Assembly: GCA_903839515.1 (NCBI GenBank)
Contig: CAIMCP010000014.1
Location: 1 to 40,615, forward strand
DNA from: an uncultured Candidatus Saccharibacteria bacterium
Lineage (GTDB): Bacteria; Patescibacteriota; Saccharimonadia; Saccharimonadales; UBA4665
DNA length: 40,615 bases
Direction of reading: 5' to 3'
In this document: piece by piece, positions 7,493 to 14,391 of the stretch
Layout: each line of letters opens with the position of its first letter
How positions within the stretch are numbered: position 1 is the stretch's first letter
The notes under the pieces: generated by a model
What the model was told of the DNA's origin: nothing
Database searches by the model: none
The model's input: only the letters and a program-made list of their open reading frames with translations
Program-made: the position numbers and the translations under genes

Positions 7493-7723
7493 ATGAATAA
7501 AATATTACTTTATATATCGTTATCTTTATTGTGCCCATCTTTCGCATATGCTATGTCTCATACTACATATTCTGATGGAACATTTGGCACTACACAAGAA
7601 TATGGAGATATTTCTCATACTGAATACTCAGATGGCGCTTTTAGCAGCACATATAACTACGGGGATAATTCGCATACTGAATATTCTGATGGGTCTTCAA
7701 GCGATAGTATGTATATTAATTAA
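7493..7723 (+). CDS. Secreted repeat protein (signal peptide plus 19-aa SHTxYSDG repeats)
   Basis: MNKILLYISLSLLCPSFAYA then SHTTYSDGTFGTTQEYGDI/SHTEYSDGAFSSTYNYGDN/SHTEYSDG; SD gagga. Confidence 0.75.
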   Translation: MNKILLYISLSLLCPSFAYAMSHTTYSDGTFGTTQEYGDISHTEYSDGAFSSTYNYGDNSHTEYSDGSSSDSMYIN

Positions 7724-7850
7724 AACGATATCTTACGAGAGTAACCAAATGAGTGGGTGCAATTTGTACCCTCCCTTTAGTTTTATAAAAATCCTTAGAT
7801 GTCGTTCCATGTATGAGCAACCGGTGTCATTTTGATACCAGTTATAAAAG

Positions 7851-7880
7851 CTGCATCTACACTGTAGATGTAGTTTTTTT
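7851..7880 (+). terminator. Rho-independent terminator
   Basis: ctgcatctac-act-gtagatgtag-ttttttt: 10-bp stem then T7. Confidence 0.85.
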
Positions 7881-7911
7881 AATACTACATTATAAAATTG
7901 CTACCTCAGAA

Positions 7912-8061
7912 GGCGCAAATTGATATCTCTGAGGGCGCAATTTTTTGCAAATGTGGCGTAAATTAGATTTGATGCGGGTTCTGGTGAGGTGAATAGGGCG
8001 CAAGCCTTGTTATTATTGAAGTGCGTGAATGGATCACGCAAATTGCGTGAACGGATCACGC
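7912..8061. promoter_or_regulatory. Candidate partition/origin site: repeated GGCG(C/T)AAATT motifs and two palindromic GCGTGAAyGGATCACGC units
   Basis: GGCGCAA 7912, 7934, GGCGTAA 7955, GGCGCAA 7997; units 8023..8039 and 8045..8061; perfect TCACGCAA-A-TTGCGTGA 8034..8050. Confidence 0.6.
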
Positions 8062-8124
8062 AAAATTGTAAAAACATCATGCAGGCCAGCATGGACGCGG
8101 TTAAGCGTAGTTAATTACATTTGG

Positions 8125-8199
8125 TTTCAGTTGGTTTCAGTAAACCTTAATTATTTTCATATTGATTCATACCATTTCAATACGTTTCAAATGATTTCA
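8125..8199 (+). repeat. 10-bp-periodic TTTCA array (7 of 8 slots)
   Basis: TTTCA/ATTCA at 8125, 8135, 8155, 8165, 8175, 8185, 8195; slot 8145 degenerate. Confidence 0.85.
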
Positions 8200-8267
8200 A
8201 ACTGCTCAACTATTGCACAATGTCAATACTGTCAGTGCGAGCTTTAGCTATTCTGAAAACTACACAG

Positions 8268-8338
8268 ACTTATCCATAAAAATAGTGGATAAGTATTTTA
8301 AAGCAATCTATTGCTTTATGTATTGTAGTTTGTACAAT
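8268..8338. promoter_or_regulatory. parA control region: inverted DnaA-box-like repeat and two further inverted repeats
   Basis: ACTTATCCA-9-TGGATAAGT (8268..8294); TAAAGCAA-TCTA-TTGCTTTA (8299..8318); ATTGTA-GTTTG-TACAAT (8322..8338). Confidence 0.7.
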
Positions 8339-9284
8339 GTTTAACATGATACAACCAAAATTATCTTTCCACGATATAGCAAAATTTATAGGCATAACTA
8401 ATGCCGCAGTTCATAGCAAACTTAAACATAAAAAAATTGAATATTTCCGATTAGGAAAGAGATCAAATTATTTGAATCATAGCGGAGCAAGAGAGCTATT
8501 TAATATAAAAATTAAACCAACCGTGATTGCTTTTGAATTAGTAAAGGGCGGAGTTGGTAAAACCAGCTTATCGTTTCATTGTGGTGTAAGGGCAAGCCTT
8601 TACGGCTTAAAGTGTTTAATGATAGACCTAGACCAGCAAGCAAATCTAACTAGATCATTTGGTATAAATAATAACAACTTACCTACAATGATTGATCTAA
8701 TTAAAAACCAATTGGCTTTAAAAGATAATGTGATAAAGGTTGCTGATGGTATAGATCTATTACCCAGTAAATTTGAAAATGCTATGCTCAATACTATTTT
8801 GCTAATAAATAATTTACCATTAGATAAAGTATTTAAAGAGCAAATAGAACCATTAAAGAACAATTATGACTTAATTTTAATTGATTGTCCTCCAGATTTG
8901 GGAGCTACAGTAACGGCAGCAGCCCTATCCTCGGACTTGATTCTTGCACCCATAGAGCCTGATAAGTTTAGTATTTCTGGGTTAGAGTTAACTCTTAACG
9001 AAATTAGTGGCATATCATCTACGTATGGTAAAACAATACCAGTTAAGATAATTCTTAATAAGTTTAATACTAAGACCAATCTCTCCCACCAAACTCTATC
9101 TAGTCTTTTTAGTAATGATAAAACCAAGGATTTACTACTAAGAAATTTTATCACTTGCAGCCAAGATTTTCCAAATGCTTTTGATAGTTGCATATCGCTA
9201 TTTGATACAATTAAAAAATCTACTGCTAAAAATGATATTGACTTATTAGTAAGAGAATTAATTGAAATTCTTAAGATACCATAA
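8337..9284 (+). CDS. parA: ParA-family partition ATPase with N-terminal HTH (start 8337 or 8346)
   Basis: FHDIAKFIGITNAAVHSKLK; Walker A KGGVGKTS; LMIDLDQQANLT; LILIDCPPDLG. Confidence 0.92.
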   Translation: MFNMIQPKLSFHDIAKFIGITNAAVHSKLKHKKIEYFRLGKRSNYLNHSGARELFNIKIKPTVIAFELVKGGVGKTSLSFHCGVRASLYGLKCLMIDLDQQANLTRSFGINNNNLPTMIDLIKNQLALKDNVIKVADGIDLLPSKFENAMLNTILLINNLPLDKVFKEQIEPLKNNYDLILIDCPPDLGATVTAAALSSDLILAPIEPDKFSISGLELTLNEISGISSTYGKTIPVKIILNKFNTKTNLSHQTLSSLFSNDKTKDLLLRNFITCSQDFPNAFDSCISLFDTIKKSTAKNDIDLLVRELIEILKIP

Positions 9285-9290
9285 TAATTT

Positions 9291-10529
9291 ATGCCAAGTT
9301 TTGATGAATTTAAATCTAAAAAAGCATTCCAACCATGGGATGATTCTATTTTACAACTCGTCGACAATGAACCAACTCTTCCACAAAATACCCCAGAGCT
9401 TAAAAAAACATTAAGATCATGGGATAAAGATATCCTTGAACAGTTAAAAATCATTAAGCCTACAAGCGAACAATCTAGAGACACATCTAAAGATAAACTG
9501 GCAACAAACTGGCAACAAACCGGTAACAAACTGGTAACAATTCCGACACAACTCCGACACAACTCCGACACAACTCCGACACAACCCCGACACAATTCCG
9601 ACACGCAACCCGACACAACCCCGACACAATTCCGACACATAAATATCCCAGTAGAAATGCTATCTGGGCATTCTAAGGCAATAATTTTATATCTTTATAA
9701 GCAATGTAAAATAAATAGAAAATGTGATGTTTTAGTATCATCTGAAAGTATTGCTGCTTCTACCAATATTGTAATGGGATCTATCACAACTACATTAAAA
9801 AGGTTGCAACATAGTGGGCATATCAAAATAATACGAGCAAAATCAGGGGCTGGAGCTTGGCGCTTAATACGACTTAACGACAGTATTTATAAAGAAATTT
9901 TAGCAAATGAATTCCGACACAATTCCGACACACAACCCGACACAAATCTCCCTATTAGTAGTAGTTATAATATACTAACTACTAACAACACTACATGCCC
10001 TGTGGATAACTTATCCAAAGAATGGAAGGCTATAAACTTTGAATCTTTAAAACATATTGGATTTTCAGAGGATCAGCTTTTACAACTCTACGAAAATAAG
10101 CTAAACACTCCTGAAGCCATACAAAAATCAATAAATCATTTAGCTTTTGGACTAGGGAACGTTGATAGAACCAAGGCATATAAAGACCCACTGCACGTTT
10201 TAATGGGTGTTCTGAGAAAAGGAAAGGAATGGGATGAGCTTGGGTATCGTTCACCAACTGCTGAGCCTTTAAAGCCCATTGCTGAGCAAGAAGAAACTAA
10301 GCAAGAAGCTGCTGAGCGTGAAAGAAGCGAAGAATTGTTTAATCGGCAATATTTCAAATGGTTTACTGAGCTTAGCAACGACGAGCTTAAGCAACTGTTT
10401 CCTGACTACGACCTTTCTTCCAACGCTAACCAGCGGTTTTATTACTTCGAAGGCACTTGCCGAGCTTCATGTGCTGAAGTGTTTAGGAAGACGAAATGGA
10501 TGGAGATTTACAATAACATTTCCCATTAG
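9291..10529 (+). CDS. Replication initiator-like protein with central winged-helix domain and iteron-encoded linker
   Basis: Follows parA; winged-helix IPVEMLSGHSKAIILYLYKQ...VSSESIAASTNIVMGSITTTLKRLQHSGHIKIIRAKSGAGAWRL; 11-bp repeats inside. Confidence 0.65.
   Translation: MPSFDEFKSKKAFQPWDDSILQLVDNEPTLPQNTPELKKTLRSWDKDILEQLKIIKPTSEQSRDTSKDKLATNWQQTGNKLVTIPTQLRHNSDTTPTQPRHNSDTQPDTTPTQFRHINIPVEMLSGHSKAIILYLYKQCKINRKCDVLVSSESIAASTNIVMGSITTTLKRLQHSGHIKIIRAKSGAGAWRLIRLNDSIYKEILANEFRHNSDTQPDTNLPISSSYNILTTNNTTCPVDNLSKEWKAINFESLKHIGFSEDQLLQLYENKLNTPEAIQKSINHLAFGLGNVDRTKAYKDPLHVLMGVLRKGKEWDELGYRSPTAEPLKPIAEQEETKQEAAERERSEELFNRQYFKWFTELSNDELKQLFPDYDLSSNANQRFYYFEGTCRASCAEVFRKTKWMEIYNNISH
9497..9640. 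repeat. 11-bp iteron array: 4x ACYGGYAACAA then 9x NYCCGACACAA
   Basis: Units at 9497, 9508, 9519, 9530, 9541, 9552, 9563, 9574, 9585, 9596, 9608 (one 12-bp step), 9619, 9630. Confidence 0.92.
9912..9945. repeat. Second iteron cluster, 3 units of the same motif
   Basis: TTCCGACACAA TTCCGACACAC AACCCGACACAA. Confidence 0.9.
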
Positions 10530-10647
10530 GGTAAATCTATGGGTAAAATACACGGCTTAAAGCCAAGCTAGCACCCCTAGAATCGACGATCTCACATTGA
10601 CCAAGGCCCTAGTAGCTCCCCACCCCTTAAAGTGGCTTAAAATCAAT

Positions 10648-10953
10648 TTATGTGGCTCTTTTAAATTTACGGGTGATGCTTTGCTCAAGACGTTTTATTT
10701 TGTTTGCTTTCGCTAATTTTAAAAAGCTATTCACATCAATGTTTAAAGTTTCTGCTATCTTACAAACTACTTCAGGCTTTGGAATTTCATTATAAACCTC
10801 TATTCTGGTAATGTAAGCAGGAGATAATTCACTGCACTTGCTGCTTATACTGCCTAAGGCTTTTAAAAACTCTTTGACCGTTAATCCCCTAGCCTTCCTG
10901 TACTTGCGTAACGTTTCACCAAAGAGCTTATTCTTAATCCCAGCATGTTTCAT
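10648..10953 (-). CDS. XRE-family HTH protein
   Basis: LFGETLRKYRKARGLTVKEFLKALGS...SPAYITRIEVYNEIPKPEVVCKIAETLNID. Confidence 0.8.
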   Translation of the reverse strand: MKHAGIKNKLFGETLRKYRKARGLTVKEFLKALGSISSKCSELSPAYITRIEVYNEIPKPEVVCKIAETLNIDVNSFLKLAKANKIKRLEQSITRKFKRAT

Positions 10954-11012
10954 AATACAAACTAACTACAACTAATTCTTAAAAAACAATTAAAACTAAC
11001 AACTACTAATTC

Positions 11013-11444
11013 TTAAACCATTCTTAATTCCAATGAAAGGGGAGGGGGATAGTTAGTAGTAGTATTTTTATTAGTATTGTTATTACTTATTATAGCGAGT
11101 CCCTGTGGGGGCCTACCTAGGCCCTGTGTGGCACTAGTCCCTGTGAGGGCCAGCTTTGCAGCTAGCATCTTGTTTTTATTATCTTTTATGGTATATTTGT
11201 TACGTTCGCCACGGTGGTTTAGTTTTTCTATGATTTTTAAGTCGTAGAGATATTTTGTTGCACGCTTAACCGTGTTTTTGCTCAAATGGGATTTCTTGCA
11301 TAGGGTGGAGATAGACGGGCAGCACAAATTACTTAGAGAATTCCTAAATGAGCACAACCAATAAAAAACCAACTGAGCGTGTGGATCGTCTATACGACCC
11401 ATACTTTCGTTGAACACTATCGTGAAGCTATTATTTTCAGACAT
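11013..11444 (-). CDS. HTH_36-like DNA-binding protein
   Basis: HAQLVFYWLCSFRNSLSNLCCPSISTLCKKSHLSKNTVKRATKYLYDLKIIEKL; SD AAGGAGG. Confidence 0.75.
   Translation of the reverse strand: MSENNSFTIVFNESMGRIDDPHAQLVFYWLCSFRNSLSNLCCPSISTLCKKSHLSKNTVKRATKYLYDLKIIEKLNHRGERNKYTIKDNKNKMLAAKLALTGTSATQGLGRPPQGLAIISNNNTNKNTTTNYPPPLSLELRMV
11101..11160. repeat. GC-rich palindrome/direct-repeat patch
   Basis: CCCTGTG at 11101, 11122, 11139; GGGCCTA-CC-TAGGCCC 11109..11124. Confidence 0.75.
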
Positions 11445-11472
11445 TTTTCCTCCTTAAAGTTATTATTTATAA

Positions 11473-11494
11473 TAAAAAATCCAATAGAAATTGG
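11473..11494 (-). terminator. Short terminator-like hairpin CCAAT-TTCT-ATTGG-ATTTTTT
   Basis: + strand aaaaaatccaatagaaattgg. Confidence 0.5.
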
Positions 11495-11756
11495 TGGCAA
11501 AGTCATTGCATAGGGAGTGAGAGGAATTAGGTATTGAATCTGCGATATAAGGCAAACTTAATGGCGAGACAAGTGTATCATTCCAAAATGATATAAACAT
11601 CGTGCTAATTTCCTTAATACCCTTTGAGATTTATAATATGTACTGGCATATGGAACAGGTACAAAGAGGAGGTACCAACCCGTGGAATCCTTTCCACATT
11701 TATGAATGACAACGTTAATCACCCACATACCAGCACATATTATAAATCTACATGCA
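11473..11756 (-). ncRNA. Candidate structured minus-strand RNA or leader
   Basis: Extended -10 TGGTATAAT (11763..11771, -); 15-bp perfect stem 11627..11641/11735..11749 extendable to about 26 bp with G.U pairs only on the minus strand; internal hairpins; terminator-like end at 11473..11494. Confidence 0.6.
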
Positions 11757-11762
11757 CGCGTA

Positions 11763-11771
11763 ATTATACCA
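11763..11771 (-). promoter_or_regulatory. Consensus extended -10 TGGTATAAT
   Basis: + strand attatacca. Confidence 0.6.
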
Positions 11772-11891
11772 TACTACTTAAAAAATAAAAGCTTTATTAA
11801 CATATAATTAAATCATTGTTTTTTATATTGTTTATTATAATATTTTATGATAAAGTTATTTGGTCGTTAACTAACAATCACGGAGTGTAAA

Positions 11892-11969
11892 ATGAAAGAG
11901 AAAATAAAGAAAATTGCCCCTAAAAAGAAAAAGAAGGCTGCTGTAAAGAAAACAAAAGCCAAGAAATAA
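11892..11969 (+). CDS. 25-aa Lys-rich peptide
   Basis: MKEKIKKIAPKKKKKAAVKKTKAKK*; SD ggag upstream. Confidence 0.5.
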   Translation: MKEKIKKIAPKKKKKAAVKKTKAKK

Positions 11970-11972
11970 TTG

Positions 11973-11981
11973 TGGTATAAT
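11973..11981 (+). promoter_or_regulatory. Consensus extended -10 TGGTATAAT upstream of the packaging genes
   Basis: tgtggtataatgg. Confidence 0.45.
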
Positions 11982-11995
11982 GGTAAGACTATTAC

Positions 11996-12046
11996 CAGCA
12001 CTATCCATTTATTTTAACCTCCTTTTATTTTTTTTGGGTAGTGCTG
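11996..12046 (+). promoter_or_regulatory. Leader stem-loop of terS (11-bp stem with one U.G; loop contains ACCTCCTTTT)
   Basis: cagcactatcc ... gggtagtgctg. Confidence 0.55.
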
Positions 12047-12071
12047 CTAATATGCGAGCTAAGGATGCTGT

Positions 12072-12539
12072 ATGGCCAAACAAAGATTGACGGCTCAAGA
12101 AAAACTGTTTTGTGATAACTACCTAGTAACTACAGACGTAAGGAAAGCCTCTACTGCTGCAGGCTACAACCCCTCTAACTACACCATCTTACCTAAATTT
12201 CATGTTAAAGAATATCTGAAAGAACGAAGAACCCAGCTTAATAACGCCATAGGTCTCGACTTCTGGTGGAAAACAAAGAGATTGACTACTATCGTTGAAT
12301 CTGTTATGGGCAATGGGGACGACCCAAGTAAGGTAGATTTACAGTACGCTAATCTTGCTATAAATGCCATTGTTGAGCTAAATAAGATGCAAGGACACCA
12401 CGCACCGGATAAATCTATTGTGATGAACCTAGAGCATGATGAGCAGTTAAAAGTTATAAACCAAATGACCATGGAATTAGTTAAGAAAAAAGAAGAAGAG
12501 ATGCAAAGGATGGATAAACAGGATAGTGCAAATGATTAA
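12072..12539 (+). CDS. Terminase small subunit
   Basis: LTAQEKLFCDNYLVTTDVRKASTAAGYNP; directly upstream of TerL. Confidence 0.85.
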   Translation: MAKQRLTAQEKLFCDNYLVTTDVRKASTAAGYNPSNYTILPKFHVKEYLKERRTQLNNAIGLDFWWKTKRLTTIVESVMGNGDDPSKVDLQYANLAINAIVELNKMQGHHAPDKSIVMNLEHDEQLKVINQMTMELVKKKEEEMQRMDKQDSAND

Positions 12540-12789
12540 CAATACTTGTTCGCTTTGTAAGGGAAGGGGAATGGTGGCGACCAATATGGGAACGCTCACT
12601 AAATGCCCTGTATGTGCAACTAAGATAAGGGAGTACGATGAGATGTCGAAGAATCTTATCCACATAATTGACCAACATGTGGCAGATAAAGAACCGGAAG
12701 TAAAAGAAAAGTGGCAAAAGGAAGTGCAGAAAAAACACAATAAGCCCAAATGGAAGAAGGGAAATGGGAAAGGCAAAGAAGACTACTAA
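12526..12789 (+). CDS. Small zinc-finger (DnaJ CxxCxGxG-like) protein
   Basis: CSLCKGRGMV...KCPVCATK. Confidence 0.6.
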   Translation: MQMINNTCSLCKGRGMVATNMGTLTKCPVCATKIREYDEMSKNLIHIIDQHVADKEPEVKEKWQKEVQKKHNKPKWKKGNGKGKEDY

Positions 12790-12895
12790 ACTTAAAAAAA
12801 GGAAACGCTATACGCCATGGAATGTAGAGAAGTTACCTGCTCCTATGAAGGTGATATCGTCCAAACGACTGCTGAGGCGAAATCAAGCTTACTAG
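12764..12895 (+). CDS. 43-aa basic ORF overlapping both neighbours
   Basis: MGKAKKTTKLKKRKRYTPWNVEKLPAPMKVISSKRLLRRNQAY*. Confidence 0.3.
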   Translation: MGKAKKTTKLKKRKRYTPWNVEKLPAPMKVISSKRLLRRNQAY

Positions 12896-14376
12896 CAGAC
12901 TTAATCACTTTCACGCAAATATTTTATAAGCTCAGAACTGGCAGAGACTTCGCTATATCTCATCCTATAGGCCGAGAATCTCATTATAAAATAATAAGCA
13001 GAGCTTTGAATCGTGTCTTTCATGGCAAGTGCAACAAGCTGATAATCAACGTGCCTCCTCGTTATGGCAAGACCACCATGCTAATGAACTTCGTAGCTTG
13101 GAGCTTAGCGCGCTATTCTGATAGCAACTTCCTGTACGTGAGTTTAAGCCATGAATTGGCATCGCTTGCCACGGCTGAGATACGTAATATCATCACATCA
13201 CCCTACTACAAGAAGATGTTTAATGTGAGCCTAAAAGAGGACTCACAAGCAAAGGATGCCTTTATAACTACTAGTGGAGGTTCTGTAACGGCTGTAGGAA
13301 GTGGCGGTACTATAACGGGACGCGGAGCTGGTCTTCGCGGCGTTGATAGGTTTGGCGGGATTATCTGCATCGATGATATTATAAAGCCCTCTGAGGCTGG
13401 GTCTGACATTATCCGTAATGGGATAAATGATTGGTTTTATAACACATTGTTGTCAAGGCGTAATGCAGGCGAGAAGACGCCTATAGTCTTCATAGGTCAA
13501 CGCACCCATGAAGATGACTTGGCAGGCCACCTACTACAACAAGATGGCTGGGATAGCGTTATATTGCCTGCAATAGACCCGGCAGATAATGCTATATGCC
13601 CAGAACTAATGAGCCTGCAAGATTTAAAGAAACTAAGAAACTTGCAGCCCTACGTATTTAACAGCCAATATCAGCAAAACCCCACTCCTCCCGGTGGTTC
13701 TCTATTTAAAGCTGAAAACTTCCCAATATTAGACAAAGAACCAGAAATACTAATGACTTTCCTTACAGTTGACACTGCTGAGACCAGCAAAGAGATTAAT
13801 GACGCCACTGTATTTAGCTTATGGGGAATATACAAGATAGAGTATTTTGGCAGAGATACATCCCTGTATGGATTACATTGGCTTAACTGCGTTGAAATCT
13901 TTGTAGAGCCTAAAGACTTGCAAGGCGAGTTCATGCAGTTCTATGCCGCAGCATCTAAATTTAAACTCCCCTCTTTCGTATGTATTGAAAAGAAAAGCAC
14001 TGGAGTTACTCTAGTTAGCGTGCTTAGTTCTATCCAAGGGCTAAATATTGTTGCCGTGGAAAGAACATCCAAGTCCGGGTCGAAAACAGACCGCCATATC
14101 TCTATGCAGCAATATATTAATAACAAGCTTATCTCCCTTCCCTATGGAGCTCCTCATAATAAGATGTGCATTGATCATATGGTTAAGATAAACGCTGCTG
14201 GCTCTCAAAGGAGATCAGATATCGCAGACAGTGTTTTTGATGCTGTAAGGATGGTGTTTCAGGAAAAGACTGCGTTGCATTTTATAGCCAACACTGCTGA
14301 TAGGCAGGAGTATGCTAAAAAGATAATACGCACACAAGGAGTCGTTAATAGCGACAGGGCAAGTGTATGGGAATAA
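12817..14376 (+). CDS. Terminase large subunit
   Basis: INVPPRYGKTTMLMNFVAW; IICIDDIIKPSEA; LTVDTAETSKEINDATVF; C-terminal nuclease motifs. Confidence 0.93.
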   Translation: MECREVTCSYEGDIVQTTAEAKSSLLADLITFTQIFYKLRTGRDFAISHPIGRESHYKIISRALNRVFHGKCNKLIINVPPRYGKTTMLMNFVAWSLARYSDSNFLYVSLSHELASLATAEIRNIITSPYYKKMFNVSLKEDSQAKDAFITTSGGSVTAVGSGGTITGRGAGLRGVDRFGGIICIDDIIKPSEAGSDIIRNGINDWFYNTLLSRRNAGEKTPIVFIGQRTHEDDLAGHLLQQDGWDSVILPAIDPADNAICPELMSLQDLKKLRNLQPYVFNSQYQQNPTPPGGSLFKAENFPILDKEPEILMTFLTVDTAETSKEINDATVFSLWGIYKIEYFGRDTSLYGLHWLNCVEIFVEPKDLQGEFMQFYAAASKFKLPSFVCIEKKSTGVTLVSVLSSIQGLNIVAVERTSKSGSKTDRHISMQQYINNKLISLPYGAPHNKMCIDHMVKINAAGSQRRSDIADSVFDAVRMVFQEKTALHFIANTADRQEYAKKIIRTQGVVNSDRASVWE

Positions 14377-14391
14377 ATATGGAGAAAAGAA

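Noticed and set aside
7548-7835. 95-aa plus-strand ORF
   Set aside because: Alternative frame of the secreted repeat gene running into the terminator region; the 7493..7723 frame has a signal peptide and SD.
8864-9640. 258-aa minus-strand ORF with Cys/Val-Gly repeats (and 9444..9638)
   Set aside because: Antisense of parA and the 11-bp iterons; the low-complexity CVGVVSELCR pattern is a by-product of the repeat DNA.
9497-9945. Possible CRISPR-like array
   Set aside because: Units are 11 bp with no spacers and lie within a coding sequence; they are iterons. No cas genes present.
11627-11749. tRNA or tmRNA-like gene
   Set aside because: No T-loop consensus, anticodon arm or CCA geometry; the long closing stem is not tRNA-like.
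11627-11749. Plus-strand CsrB-like CsrA sponge (several GGA motifs, ggtac-aaagaggag-gtacc)
   Set aside because: Attractive given csrA, but promoter, terminator and G.U pairs all favour the minus strand; too few well-placed GGA loops.
12477-12776. Minus-strand Phe/Leu-rich ORFs opposite terS and the Zn-finger gene
   Set aside because: Antisense of Lys-rich coding sequence, which gives artificial Phe-rich frames.
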